NCBI RefSeq assembly: GCF_030272615.1
Contig: NC_081413.1
Location: forward strand, 551,386,136-551,450,135
Reading direction: 5' to 3'
Length of the DNA: 64,000 nt
From: Cryptomeria japonica
Lineage: Eukaryota; Streptophyta; Pinopsida; Cupressales; Cupressaceae
Part shown: positions 12,320-24,400 of the stretch, one piece after another
Layout of the letters: the number at the start of each line of letters is the position of its first letter
Position numbering within the stretch: the first letter of the stretch is position 1
The notes under the pieces: generated by a model
The model's input: the letters and a program-made list of their open reading frames with translations, nothing else
What the model was told of the DNA's origin: nothing
Database searches by the model: none
Made by a program: the position numbers and the translations under genes

Positions 12320-13761
12320 ATGGCTGCCCAAAAAGGGCCCGTGGGTGCTTTGGGCACATCATTTCATGATATTTTGACAGGCAATATTTCTTCCTCCTGC
12401 ATGCGGGAGAATCTGATGTTTGGTTTAGCTGGTTTAGATATGGGGGAACAATCTTCTCATGCTGGAGGTTTCAAACCAATGAAGGTTAATGGGTGTTTGT
12501 CTAAGAGTGACAGTAGGCCAATTGTTGTGATTCCTCCAGCTTATGTTGAGGAGGACATTGAATATCTATCTAGGCATTCTCTGATTTGTAAGTTTATGGG
12601 GATACGGGTGTCCTTGCCTTTCTTGGAGTCTTGGGCTCGAAGGACATGGAATCCAGAGGAGGAAATGGATATGATGTTAGCTGCTAATGGCTATTTTTTG
12701 GTAGTATTTTCATGCTTGACTGACAGAAATAAGGTGTTTGAAGGGGGCCTTATTTCTATAATCAGATTGGCCTCTTTATCAAACCTTGGCATGTTGGATT
12801 TAATCCCATAGAGGAGCATCCTTTGAGGGTTCCTGTTTGGATAAGGCTTCCTTGGTTTCCCTTGGAATTTTGGAGAAAGGACATTTTCAATCTGGTTGCA
12901 GCTCAGCTGGGAAAGCCAATAAGCCCCTTGTGTCAGACTATGGAAAAGAAGATAATTCCCTATGCCCATGTCTGTGCAGAAATTAATTTGAACAATCCTT
13001 TGTTTGGTTCCATGGAACTCTGATTGGGGTCTGGCTCATGGATTCAACAACTTGATTATGAAGCATTGTCGTTTCGTTGCTGAATTTGTCATGAATATGG
13101 ACATTTGCAGAAGATGTGCCCCAAGTCTAAATCAGTGGGGTATTTTAAATCTGGGATAGCCAATGTTCCCCCTAAACAAGATAAGGGGAAAGCTCCTATC
13201 AGGGAGAATAAAGAGGGTTTCACCCCGGTTAAAACTTGAAATAAAGGTCGGGGTTCAAAGAGGACTCTTATGGAAAAGCAGGTAGATGAGGTCTTCAATA
13301 GATTTGATGCCCTTGAGGATCTGGAATAGTTTGATGGAGCTATTGCTAATATGCCTACCAGTCAGGGTCTTTTGGAGGCAGGGGTAATAGGTGGGGAAGA
13401 GATCAATGATATTTAGATTGAATCACTAGAGGAAGCAGTTGGGGTGCAGATGGATACAAATACTTCCCTGAGACCTGTGGGAGAGTCGGTAGGTAGTGGA
13501 GGTATGTAAGTACAGGTGACCTCAAATTCTATTTTCTTGGAGACTTGTACTGGAAAGGATCTTAAGAGTGGGAGCAAAGGTACAAAAACTTCCCCTATCT
13601 TAGGTATTCAGCAGAAAACTTTTAAGAAAGGTACTTCGGAAAAATCCCTTAAGGTGGGTAGGAAGAAAGACCAGGAGATGGTTAAACTTGTTGGTGAGAC
13701 TTTAGTGGAATCTGGTGTTGTGAAGACCATTGGTTCTCTTTTCTCTCAACCTCATAAATGA
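12320..13761 (+). pseudogene. LINE ORF1 (DUF4283 / zinc knuckle RNA-binding protein)
   Basis: Nucleic-acid-binding ORF1 of plant L1 elements. The ATG at 12320 (MAAQKGPVGALG) opens about 160 codons. A frameshift near 12745-12755 follows FEGG, and the frame continues as a DUF4283-like segment with VPVWIRLPWFPLEFW (about 12831-12875). After a TGA at 13021-13023 comes a zinc knuckle CxICHEYGHLQKMC (13078-13120), spacing C-x2-C-x4-H-x4-C with a stop inside it. The tail is Lys/Ser-rich. Its TGA at 13759-13761 overlaps the ORF2 ATG as ATGA. Confidence 0.82.
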
Positions 13762-16700
13762 TTGTGCTCTCATGGAATGTAAGAGGGTTGAATAGCGTCC
13801 CTAGATAAAAGTCTATTTGAGAGTTGATTCGGTCTTATTCGCCTAATGTAGTTTTCATTCAGAAAATGAAGCATTTTGTTGATGGTATGTTCAACATGGC
13901 TGCTAAAATTTGGTCAAGATGTCTTTGTCAATGTATTGGGGCTCAGGGTAGTTTGGGAGGCTTGGCTTTGTTATGGGATCCTCGCAAGCTTGTCCCACTT
14001 TGGTGGATCTCTAGCAAGTCCTCTATCTCCTTGGTGGCCACTTGATGCGAGATTGGTGAGACTCTACTTCTCACTAATGTGTATGATCCAATTGATTATG
14101 TTGAGAAATCCTTTCTCTTGTCACATATAGGTGTTATCTTCTCTCTTGCACCTTTGTTTCCCTAGATTCTGGCAGGTGATTTTAATGGTGTATTATGTTT
14201 GGAAGAGAAACGGGGAGGTATTTCTAGGTTAGACCCTTCTACGAGGCTCTTGAGGAGTAACATTGAGACTCTAAGGGTTGTGGATGTCCAACCTTCTAAT
14301 AATTTATTTACCTGGATTAATAGGAGATGTGGGGTTGAGGCTATATCAGAAAGATTAGATAGGTTCTTGGTTTCTAGCTACTAGTTGGAGCATAGTTGGA
14401 CTACCTATTCAGAGATTTTGGATTGGAGAGGCTCGGATCACTAGCCTATCCTTTTGTCAGCCACTAAGTTTAGGAGGACTAAGAATACCTCATTTAAGTT
14501 TCAACTTATGTGGCTGAGGGATGCTTCTCTTCGGGATCATATGCTTGAATGGTGGAGGGAAGGGAAGCCGGCTTTTGGAACTACTATGTATTCCTTTGTC
14601 AAGCAATTGCAACATGTTAAGTATAGGCTGAAAAAGTGGAACGGGGTGAGATTTGGTAATCTTTTCTTTGCCAAAAGGAATGCTCAGCAAAGGGTGGACA
14701 TCATTACCTATCAAATTAGAGACCAAGGGATGTATGATGCTTTATACAGAGAAGAGGCTATTGCTTTGAAAGAGCTAGAGGAATGGGAGCTTCAGGAGGA
14801 GATTTATTGGAAGCAGAAATCTTGAATTGATTGGCTTCAGGAAGGGGATAGAAACATGGGATTCTTTCATAACTCAGTAAAGGACATAAGGCATGGAAGT
14901 GCTCTCAATTCTCTAGTTACTTCGAAAGGGACTTAGATTTCCTTTCATAGAGAGATTGCCCAGGAAGCCACTAGATTCTTTGGGAACCTGTTCAAAGACG
15001 ATTTGGTGTCTACTTGTGCTGAAGAAATATTGGTGCTTGATTGCATTCCTTCCATAGTTACTCTGGAAATGAATGAGGCTCTCATTAAGCCTATTTCTCT
15101 TTCTGAGATTGAGGCAGTGGTCTTCGGTATGATGAAAGGCAAAGCTCCTAGGCCTGATGGTTTCCCTATTGAGTTCTTTCAAGCTTTTTGGGATATTGTC
15201 AAGTCTCTCAGAAGTTATGCAGGAATAGTTTGGTAACAAGCAGATGCTTAAAGCCCTAAATGCCACTTTTCTTGCTCTCATTCCTAAGAAGGAAGGTGTT
15301 AATTCTCTTAACTCCTTTAGGCCCATTTCTTTGTGTAATGTGATCTATAAAATTATCACTAAATCGATTGTTGAAAGACTGAAGCCTGGGCTTAGTAGAT
15401 TAATTTCGGAGAGAGATTTTGGGTGGTGTAATTATTGTTGCTGAAGTAGTGCATTCCATGGTTGTTTCTAATGAGAATTCTATGTTTATAAAGCTTGATA
15501 TGGCCAAAGCCTACGATATGGTCAGATGGAGTTTTCTGCAAAAGGTTCTCTTAGCTTTTGGATTTGGAAGGGAATGGATTAGTTGGATTATGAGTTGCAT
15601 CACCTCTTCTTCCTTTGATTTTCTTATTAATGGTGAGCCAACTGAGTTGTTTGGTGCTAATAGAGGCCTGAGGCAAGGTGATCCTCTCTCACCCTATCTA
15701 TTTATTCTGATGGTTGATGGTTTGGGAAGGTTTCTTGTGTCAAGTCAGCCTAGGTTTGATTTAGGGTTGGAGGTGGGGTCCTAGTATTCCTCCTTCTTCT
15801 CATCTTCAATTTATGGATGACACTGCGTTAATGGGGCCTACTAGAATCGATGAAGTGGCCAATTTTACAAGATCTTTGGATATTTATGTGAAGGCCTCTA
15901 GATAGAAAATTAATGAGGAAAATCTCATAATTTTTTCTTCAATACTCCTACTCGCATTTAGGCAAGGATAGTGTGGATTTTGAGGTTTCAAATTGGTACC
16001 CTTTATTTTGTTTACCTTGGAATTCCTCTTTCGGTTCGTAGATTGCCAGGAGTTTTTTGGAAGGAAATTTTGGATAAGTTTCGAAGCAAGGTGTGTCATT
16101 GGACTAATAGGTGGCTCTCAACTACTGGTAGAGTTACTCTTTTAAAGTCAGTTGTTCAGGCGTTTCCTATTTACAGGTGCTTTGTGCAGTCAGCCCCAGT
16201 TAGCTTTATGAAGGAATTTGAAGCCATCTCTAGATAGTTTTTATGGACTGGAAATTTGCTTTCCTCCAAATGGAGTTTGGTTAAGTGGGATAATGTGTAT
16301 AAATTAAAATAGGAGGGTGGCATTGGTTTGGAGAAAACTATCTTGAATGGTTGTGCTCTTGCTACTAAGCTATTTTGGAGATGGTGTGTAAATCAAGATC
16401 AAGGATTGGCTCGCATCCTTAGGATTAGATATCTTGGTGATGTGGAAGGGAAGGATGTCCCCCGGTGTAGCTTGATAGGAAATGGGTCAATGATTTGGGA
16501 CACCTTGAAGAGAGGATCTCATCTAGTCAAGAAGGGTCTCTTTTGTAGTTGTAACAGAGGATTTGAAGCTTTGTTCTAGAAGGACTCCCGGGATGGATAT
16601 CCTCCTATTTTGTCTCAATTTCCTCATCTCCAATCTCTCAGTGACATATTTATGGCAGCAGGATAGAGTAAAGTTGAGGACTTTAAAGTGATTTTAAGGG

Positions 16701-18015
16701 TGGGTTATGGTGAGGTAGCTCGATGGAAGGAACCTCAGGAATGGCCTCTTGGGAGTTCTATGGAAGAGAGGGAAGCCCTATCTGAAATTATAGCTTGGAG
16801 ATTGTGTAATTCTCTTAGAGGTGTTGACACCCTTGCTTGGGGCCCTAATTCGAAGGTCAAGTATTTGGTAGCTTATGGCTATCAAGAGTTGGAACGTATG
16901 TCCTTTGCCAAGGTGGATGTTCCCTGGTGGAAACAAGTTTAGAATAGGTCGGCCTGGCCCAAGTGTAACTTTTTCTTGTGCCTTGTGGTATAGAATAGGT
17001 GTCTTACCTGGGAAAATATTTAGGAGAGGGGCCTCTATATGTGTTTTATGTCATGAGAGTGAGGAGAATAGCTCTCACCTTTCTTTTAGTGCTCCTTCAC
17101 TAGAGATATTTGGCATTGGTGGTGGGGAGTTTGGAAACATGTTTGTGTTCATGCGAGCACTCTAGTGGAGCTTTGGAATAGCCTTGGTAGACCTCCTACA
17201 AAGAATCCCTTTTTGGATGAAGCTTGGGACATTAGTCCAGGCTTTATTATCTGGCAGGTTTGGTTGGAAAGGAACCATAGGATTTTCCAGGATAGATGAA
17301 AATGGTGCAATAAGTGTGGCAAAAAGTTTTAAATATGATTCGGGGGACCCTAATGGCGAAGTGTGACCTTTCAGGAGATGTTGATCCTGTTGACATGTAG
17401 GTGGTTCAAAGTTTGAATATTTTAGGGATAGGCCTTCATGATGCCTTATGTAAGAAACTTTAGGTCAGGAGCAGAAATGTTAAAAGGAGGGTTTGTCGGG
17501 AAGGTAAGTGGACCCCTCCTCCTTTGGGATATCTTAAGATTAATACTAACGGATCTTCTAGAGGCAATCCTAGGTATGATGGGGTTGGTGGAATTGGCAG
17601 AGATAGTTCTGGTAATGTTATTTTTCTCTTTTTTGTTTATAATGGTTTCCAAACTAATAATTATATGGAGGCCCTTGCTATTTTGATGGCCCTTAAGAGA
17701 GTTTGTTCTCTTGGGTGGAGTAAGATTATTTGTGATTATGATTCCCTAGTTGTGGTTGATATGTTAAATTATCAACGGATGGAGGATGTTGAGTGGCATT
17801 TGGCTGTGGTGGGTAGATAGATCCTTTCTTTGAGTGTTGCCTTGGAAACGGTTTCTTTTTGTTATGTGCCTTGTGAGTGGAATAGAGTTGTTGATTGTTT
17901 GGCAAAGTGGGCCTCAGATCACCTCGATGGGTGGAGAGTTGAAGATTGGGCTCATCTACCCTTGGAGTATGTTCATGTTGTTGAGAGTTTGGTCAAGGAG
18001 GATGTAATAGTTTAG
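13758..18015 (+). pseudogene. LINE ORF2 (endonuclease, reverse transcriptase, RNase H)
   Basis: Starts MIVLSWNVRGLNS (13758), the APE-type endonuclease beginning, then ILAGDFNGVL (about 14170) and SDHxPI with a stop at x (14442). RT motifs: GKAPRPDGFP (about 15140; usual G now R), LIPKKEG, FRPISLCNVIYKI, LDMAKAYDMVRW (about 15495), GLRQGDPLSPYLF (about 15665) and FMDDTALMG (about 15812; usual Y/F-A-D-D). A zf-RVT-like Cys/His region lies near 16950-17100. RNase H follows: KINTNGSSRGNP (17535), where Asn replaces the first catalytic Asp, then MEALAILMAL, CDYDSLVVV and a final VVDCLAKWA. More than ten stops or frameshifts. Many stops sit where the family has Trp, Gln or Arg, as expected from C-to-T decay. 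Confidence 0.88.
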
Positions 18016-18139
18016 TTGTTGTTTGGTTGGGGCTTATGTCGAGTCCTCTGCTTCTTATTGTCGGGTTGTGGCCCTGTTCTGTGTATTGCTCAATTTGATT
18101 CAATAAATTTTTACCCCTCTTTTTCTTTTTCTTTTTTTA

Positions 18140-18155
18140 AATCTCCTTTTTCAAC
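18140..18155 (+). repeat. Right target-site duplication of the LINE
   Basis: AATCTCCTTTTTCAAC, identical to 11924-11939. The element B LTR resumes immediately after it. Confidence 0.92.
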
Positions 18156-18597
18156 TCACCTTTGCCAACTCACATTTTAAATGGCTAAATAAATTATTAA
18201 ACCTTAAATTATTAATTAGCCATATTAATTCTATTTTCATTTCCTTCTTTTGAAAATGTGTACCTACACACGTTTCTCAACTTCCCTATATCTTCTCCAA
18301 CAACTCCTAAATCTTTGGGAGAAGTTTATCCGCATCAGCTTGGCCAACATCCACTTATCCTCACATCCCTATATTCTCTCCAACCTTCCTACATTTCCTT
18401 TGGTCTTCCACTCCAGTCAAGGTGAGCCTTTTGACACTTGGCTTCTCCTTCCACCTTTTCCTCCATCTTGCAGGTGTAGGAGGAACATCTTCCACCTTTA
18501 TCTCTCACATCTCAACCTCTTATTTCATAGCCATCCAAATTGCAAGATTTAATTAGGATCGTTGATCTCCACCACCTAAGCTTATCCTCTCAAAAAT

Positions 18598-18607
18598 CTA
18601 TAAATAG
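18598..18607 (+). promoter_or_regulatory. TATA box of element B 5' LTR
   Basis: CTATAAATAG followed by AGGTCTCCTAAGCC, conserved at 36630-36639 in the 3' LTR. It is placed as expected for the U3/R promoter, about 450 bp before the PBS. No transcript evidence. Confidence 0.6.
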
Positions 18608-19055
18608 AGGTCTCCTAAGCCATTTTTGAAACTAATAGCTAATCTCATAGTGATCTACGAGTCTTCATTTTGCATGTGTGAGTTTTGAGTTTGAAGCAAT
18701 TTAACTTTTTAGGAGTTTTTATCATAGCATATCATTATCTTTGCATATTAGCTTAATATCATTTAGCATATCATTTAGCAATCATCAATCAACAACCAGT
18801 TATTTGTCCATTCTTCATGTGCCATCTTGGAAACTGAACAATACTTGTCTAAGAGCAACATCAATCTGCAACCAAGAACTATGGGGATAGGAAACAATGA
18901 GACATAAAGGGTAAAAAGGTATAATCTTTGATATTTTGTTATTTTACTTTGTTTCATTGGTTGAAGCTTGAGTTCTTATAGTTTTTTGTATTTTATGAAT
19001 GAGCTAACAAGTTGCAGGTTTATTTAGAGGAATTCAACTTAATTCGACACATTTT

Positions 19056-19073
19056 TGGCGCCCACCATGGGGC
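19056..19073 (+). other. Primer binding site of element B
   Basis: TGGCGCCCACCATGGGGC begins four bases after the LTR end (GACACA). It would pair with a tRNA 3' end GGCGCCA. I cannot name the isotype by eye. Confidence 0.7.
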
Positions 19074-19205
19074 TTGGGCCTCACATCCTTTTCCAATATG
19101 TTGTCTTTTTCTCCGTAGCTTAGATTTTATTTCATGTAATCACACATTTGTAAGCCAGTTTCATGCCTGTGTTATTTGGCATCACTTTTACTTTGTAGGA
19201 AAGAA

Positions 19206-19390
19206 ACGCTTATGATAGTGCATTTATTGCTTCTATTAATATATTTACACCTCAAGATAGCTCTTTTTTTGATAAAATCATGCATTTGTGATTCAAGTTA
19301 ACACTTTTGTGACACATGTTAACGAATTTGTCAGACAGGATAGCGCTTTTATATATTTTGTTCATACATATACTTGTTTAGCACATTTAC
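19206..19390 (+). repeat. Leader motif array 1 of element B (TAGCGCATTT-type, 20-21 nt period)
   Basis: Degenerate copies of a T-A-R-C/G-Y-R-C-A/T-TTT motif start at about 19216, 19237, 19258, 19279, 19299, 19320, 19341 and 19379. Examples are TAGTGCATTTA, TAACACTTTT, TAGCGCTTTT and TAGCACATTTA. Spacing is 20-21 nt with one unit missing near 19360. The motif returns in array 2 and, reversed, in the intron of the antisense gene. Confidence 0.6.
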
Positions 19391-19689
19391 TCTGTTAATC
19401 TGTTAAAGTTGGAATTTAAGAATTTGTCAGCTAACTCTTTTTGCAAGTTCGACCATCCAAGACAAGATTTTTTAAAAACCACTAAGTGGGCATTGGAGGG
19501 TTAATTTTTAAGCAATTTTTCATGCATTTCCTCACTTAGCTAAATTAAGGGTTTTTCAAAGTAAAAGGTCATACTTGTTCATCTAGTTTAACTAGGGGTG
19601 AAAGAACAACATGCAAACTTGCATTGATTATCCTCTTTAGATTAGTTGCACTTAGATTAATTTAGGAGAAAAATCAATCTTTTGTTCAC

Positions 19690-20310
19690 TATGCTTGTCC
19701 AAGTGGTAGGTTATTATGCTCTCACCTCAACCAGGTGATCAGAAAACCAGACCCACTTTCTAGAATGTTTAACCTTTAGAGGGTTTGCACCCTGAGTATC
19801 CCTTAAGGCTCGGTGAGAGGGGACGACCCAGTGGAAATGGGCTAATGCCAAGGTCTTTCGATACACTATAAATAAATTGTGTTTATAATGAAAGTTACAA
19901 GCAACGAGTGTTGATTAGTTCATACCGACAACATGTCTCCCCATTAACCCTATAGAGTTCAACCTCTATAGGCTGGGAGCTTTCCTTAATGGAGTGTAAG
20001 GTGCCGCATGTATGGTCACTCGACCAAATGCCTTAACTACAAACTCTTTGTGTAAAAATCCCAAATCCTTCTAGTTGTTGGCGCAGGAGGTCGGACCTCT
20101 GAAGCGGCTCACATACATACGGTTCTTAGTAGAGATACGAAGTTCGCCATGAGGAGTTTTCATGGGAACTTGTGCTTGGCTACCCTGAAGAAGTGAGTGT
20201 CGAGGGTGGAGCCAGTGGGGTCAAGCATCTAAGTATTCACTTTGAATAGCTTAGCCTCGAGGAAACCCACATGAGATTCAACAATTATTGTCTTGGCCTA
20301 CCATAGGAAT
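19690..20310 (+). other. Conserved non-coding leader block of element B
   Basis: This stretch aligns with 52905-53480 of element C far better than the surrounding leader or the LTRs do. Long shared blocks include GATTAGTTCATACCGACA, ATGTCTCCCCAT, CAAATCCTTCTAGTTGTTGG, GCAGGAGGTCGGACCTCTG, ACATACGGTTCTTAGTAGAG, AAGTTCGCCA, AAGTGAGTGTCGAGGGTGGA and GGTCAAGCATCTAAGTAT. It has stops in all frames, so conservation is not for protein. It contains perfect inverted repeats (GAGGTC-G-GACCTC) and a hairpin at about 19956-19979 whose stem differs from C's but still pairs. A packaging, dimerisation or translation signal is plausible but inferred. Confidence 0.65.
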
Positions 20311-20452
20311 TATACTTGCCTATGCATTTTTCTTTCAAAACATTGTGTCTGTTGTGCTTGCATCATGTTTTCAAAATCAAAAACCAGAAAAAAATAATCA
20401 TCCTGATGAAAAAATCTCAAAACTTGCTGGGAAAGGAATAGAGTCCCGCATT

Positions 20453-20680
20453 CTTAGTGCAGAGTCGCACTTTTGAAAAAAAAACCGTCACTTTTACATA
20501 TTAGAGCAACGCATTCACAATTTTAGATCACACATATACATGGTCTGATAGCACATTTATCATAAAAACAATGCTTTTGAAACACATATTCGTGAATTTG
20601 CACAACAGTGCAGCGCTTTTTCCATATTTGATAGCGCATTTACCTAATAGGGTCGCACATTTGTTTTCACGCATACATAA
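20453..20680 (+). repeat. Leader motif array 2 of element B (20-22 nt period)
   Basis: About ten copies, starting near 20464, 20487, 20507, 20527, 20549, 20569, 20591, 20611, 20632 and 20652. Clear examples are GTCGCACTTTTG, TAGCACATTTA, CAGCGCTTTT, TAGCGCATTTA and GTCGCACATTTG. It sits between the conserved leader block and gag, mirroring the second array of element C at 53735-53918. Confidence 0.6.
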
Positions 20681-21472
20681 CAGAGGGCTCTTATTGTCAT
20701 CAACTCAAAATTTTGAAAACATTTTTGGATACCCATTTTCGAGAAGAAACCATTTCAACTTTCACAGATATCACAACTGGTCAAACAGATAGGTTTCTTG
20801 AACAATATACCCAAAACAATAGATTACACCTAAGATTATCACAGGTATTCATTTCTAACGGGTCTTAGATCCAATATCGCAAGTGCTCAAAACACCATTT
20901 CTTGATAAATTTGATCTTTTAAACATAGTTTCTCAACAATATACATCATCCTTCATCACAAAACTTTAAGATTAGATTAACCTTGTTCATTGACTTGGAT
21001 ATATCATTCCACCCTGAACTTGGTATTATCAAAATTTCATGAAAATTTTGCACACACACTAGGATCAAAAACTTGTCAATCTTTAAATGCTTGTATGACC
21101 ATTTTGTGTCGTCTCAATAAAAGGAAACTTAGTTATAAAGTACTCTTGAAAAAGACAAGGTTTCTATACATAAATCACAAACTTCTATTGAAACATCGTT
21201 ATCTTCATACACCACTTTCGTAACTATTTACATGGTTGTGGAATGGAGTTTGATGAAGAAACCTTACAAGCATGTGATCTTAAACAAAGAGATGCTTTAT
21301 CTCAAAGTACCAATAGGGGTGGTAGAATCAATTTATCATATTTGCCTCAACAATTGATCACCTATTGAGTCACGTCCAGAAAATCAAACTTGGGAAGTTT
21401 CAAATTGATCATATGCCAATTTGGACTAGAGCTCAACATGAGCAATTGAGAAAACAGCAATAACAAAAACAA

Positions 21473-24237
21473 ATGGAAGAAGAAAACCCAATGCTTCATC
21501 AATTTGGATACACGGATGTTGATGAAGAAGCAGTCAATAATACCATTAGAGACCTTCAACAAGATTCCAAATTTGACAAGCTAATGGAAAAACTCTTGGA
21601 AAAACAAAAACATAAGTATATCCTAATATTGGAAAATTTAGGAGCAAAATTGCCACAAGGTTTTAACATTGAAAGCTTGAAACAAGATGTTGAAACAATT
21701 CATAATCAAAACACTAATGACCATAATAAAGATGACATAAATCGAGTAAACCACGAAGAAGCAAGAAGACACAGAGAAGCAACAAGAGGAGATAGAACAA
21801 GAAGAGACCAAGATGATACAAGAAACCAAGATGAAACAAGAAGGGAGAGAAGTGACAGAAGAACTTATGAGGATATAAGGAGAACCCATATTGATGATCC
21901 TTTATTAACTCTCACTCAACAAATGCAAACTTTGCAACAACAAATACAGGATATGAAGCATGGAACGAGTTCCAAGAAATATTCATTGGAAGATATTTGT
22001 CCATATCCTTTTGACAGAAGTTTGATCATGATACCATTCCCACAACATTGTGAAATCCCGAAATACAACAAATATGATGGGAAATCTAATCCTCAAGATC
22101 ATATTAGGGAATTTTGCACTATGAGTATGGAGTTCGCACATAATGAAACTTACTTGATGCGTTTATTTCCCAGAAGTTTAAGTGGACAATCATTGGAATG
22201 GTTCTCAAAATTGTCATCTAGGATTAAATCTTTTGAAGAACTTGTGAACAAAATCATCTCACAATACTACTACAACATAAGAAATGAGATAATAATGCTA
22301 GACCTATGCAATATCAAACAAAAAAATTGTGAACCTTTCATGGTTTTTCTACAGCGATGGAGATGATTGTTTAATAGGTATCCAAGAGATGTGTCGAATC
22401 AAGAGAAAAATGGATATCTTCATTGACAATCTTACTAGTGAGATGAGTTATAGACTCAAAATGAAATGTCCTCCTAGTTTTGCAAAAATGATTGAAAATG
22501 GTTTGAAAATAGAGGACATTGTGGTCAAGAAGGGAGAATTAAAACTTTACAACTCCTCTAACTACAACAACAACAACTATGGCAATAATGGAAACAATGA
22601 TAATGTTAGGACCCGGAGGCAACTGAGAGGGGGGTGAATCAGTTGTCTAATAATTTCATCCTTAATATAACTTAAACAAACTTGATACTTAATACCAGTA
22701 AACCAAACTTAATGTCAGTTAACAGATTAACAGTTAATATTAATACCGGTGAAGCTTAATGCATGAAACAGAAAGAGAAACAACATCCACAACACATAAC
22801 ACAGAGATTTGTACATGGAAACCTTGTAAGGGGAAAAACCATGGTGGGAAACCTTACCCACAATCAGATGATACTACTGCAGATAGTATGTGTGTACAAA
22901 TGGGGTCTGCACGTGCAGAAAGGCCAGCTGCCTAGAGCTCACTGCTCAAACACAAGATGGGAGTCACACTGACTACAATTGGATGATTAAATCCAATGAT
23001 AATGTACTGCTCAAAGTAGCATCTTCTATGTTGGATTCAGTACCGGTTAAGCGCTGATTATCTCCTTCAAACCTTCCTTGAATCTTCAAATGATGTATGC
23101 GTGAGTGGCTCAACTTATATTTGCATATACCGAATATCACAACCTTACCATACCATATTACATTACATTACATAATCTCACAAATGAGATCCTACATATA
23201 TACCAAAACCTAAGACCAAATGTGTAGGTCGGCTCACTAAGAATATTACAATAAAATCAATTACAAATAAGTCAAGATGTGATGCATCATGTCGGCTCAA
23301 TATAATTACAACAATAACCAATCAATTAATCATCTCCATAATGTGTCGTGCTGATCTGGAATAGATAACGCATGTCGGTCCATAGCCTAGACCAATTTGT
23401 CAATAAAAATAAATATGTCAAGCCGATTAGACCAATAATCAAATCACCGAAACCAAGTGTCCAAACTATATCTTCGACATAATTAAGTGATCTCCAGATG
23501 ATAACAAGTCATCCTCAGTGCCCGTGAACAATATATTCTACCGGTGAACCAAATATCGGTGATTGTGCATAAGTCACTGAACTTGTCGGTGAACATAACC
23601 AAAGATCTCCAAAAGGATAAGTGTTGATAAGTGTTGACATGAATGACAAAACCAATGCAACATATCCATAATACCAACAGATAAACCAAAATTATGGATG
23701 AAGAACAAAAATGTTGCCAATGAGGGAGTATCTCTTAACGATGATGCTAAACCACAACAACCCATTTTCAATCTCTCAAATCGAGCACCAATAAGCAATC
23801 AAGAGAATGCTAAACCAAAGTCCTTTTATTCCAATCCCCGCATAAAATTTACAAACATTCGGGAACCATTGGAATCAGCTCTAAAAATGCAACTTGCAAA
23901 CAAGTTGATCACATTACTAGAAGCAAGTGATTATGACTCTAAGGTCAAACCAAGTTGGTGGAATGACAATCATTTTTGTGATTTTCATAGAAACAAAGGA
24001 CACCAAACGAATGATTGCCTAATTTTGAAACATCTCATTCAAGACTTGATTGATAATGAGGCTATCACCATGGATGGTCATAAAAAGAATGAATCACACT
24101 TGGAATTCAAGACTCCACTCCCCAATTATGAAAAAGGTGAACCATCCAATCCATCAGATGACAAAGGAAAAGCAAAGGTAAACTATACCTACACATATGA
24201 CAATGTAGTGAATGTCATATTTGTTAAAGACATTTAG
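21473..24237 (+). pseudogene. gag of element B (interrupted by a solo LTR)
   Basis: Tat-type Gag. The ATG at 21473 starts MEEENPMLHQFGY, followed by an Arg/Glu/Asp-rich linker (codons 90-140) and the capsid block DICPYPFDRSLIMIPFP ... WFSKLSSRIKSF (about 21990-22240), which matches element C. A +1 shift near 22400 separates LQRWR from MDIFIDNLTSEMSYRLKM. The frame is cut at 22603 by the insertion and resumes at about 23685. A zinc-knuckle-like CDFHRNKGHQTNDC (about 23980-24020, C-x2-H-x4-H-x4-C) precedes the end at TAG 24235-24237. Confidence 0.85.
22604..23679. mobile_element. Solo LTR or small non-autonomous LTR element inside gag of B
   Basis: 1,076 bp beginning TGTTAGGACCCGGAGGC and ending CCAACA, so TG...CA with short imperfect inverted ends. 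It is flanked by perfect 5-bp duplications GATAA (22599-22603 and 23680-23684). No ORF with a recognised domain and no internal LTR pair were seen, so a solo LTR is the simplest reading. The motif GAGAGGGGGGTGAATCAGTT near its start and the ACATGGAAACC / AAAAACCATGGTGG pair also occur in the fragment at 124-480. Orientation is undecided. Confidence 0.85.
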
Positions 24238-24400
24238 CACCTACAGAACCAATCAATGCAATCACTCAAAGTAAGGCAAAGGTGACATTTGTAGGTGTAA
24301 CAAACAATACAACATCCACTTCAAAACAATACAACTTAGTGGATCAATTACAAAAGATACATGCACAAATATAAATCTTAGAGCTCCTAAGATCTCACCA

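Larger units (their letters stand above)
11940..18139 (+). mobile_element. L1-like LINE inserted in the 5' LTR of element B
   Basis: Full-length-looking non-LTR retrotransposon of 6.2 kb with a GC-richer 5' end, ORF1 (DUF4283-like plus zinc knuckle), ORF2 (endonuclease, RT, zf-RVT-like region, RNase H) and a 3' end CAATAAATTTTTACCCC followed by a T/C-rich run ending TTTTTTTAA instead of a plain poly(A). It is flanked by perfect 16-bp target duplications, as expected of target-primed reverse transcription. Both ORFs carry frameshifts and many nonsense codons, yet the duplication is still perfect. Confidence 0.92.
11586..19051 (+). repeat. 5' LTR of element B, split by a LINE
   Basis: 11586-11939 and 18156-19051 together align with the 3' LTR 35879-37083. 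The first part is a series of TTAATTAAAT blocks. The second runs from CAACTCACATTTTA through the TATA region to GAATTCAACTTAATTCGACACA. The LINE sits between identical copies of AATCTCCTTTTTCAAC. The 5' copy has a few extra bases (for example CTATAT near 11590) compared with the 3' copy. Confidence 0.88.
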
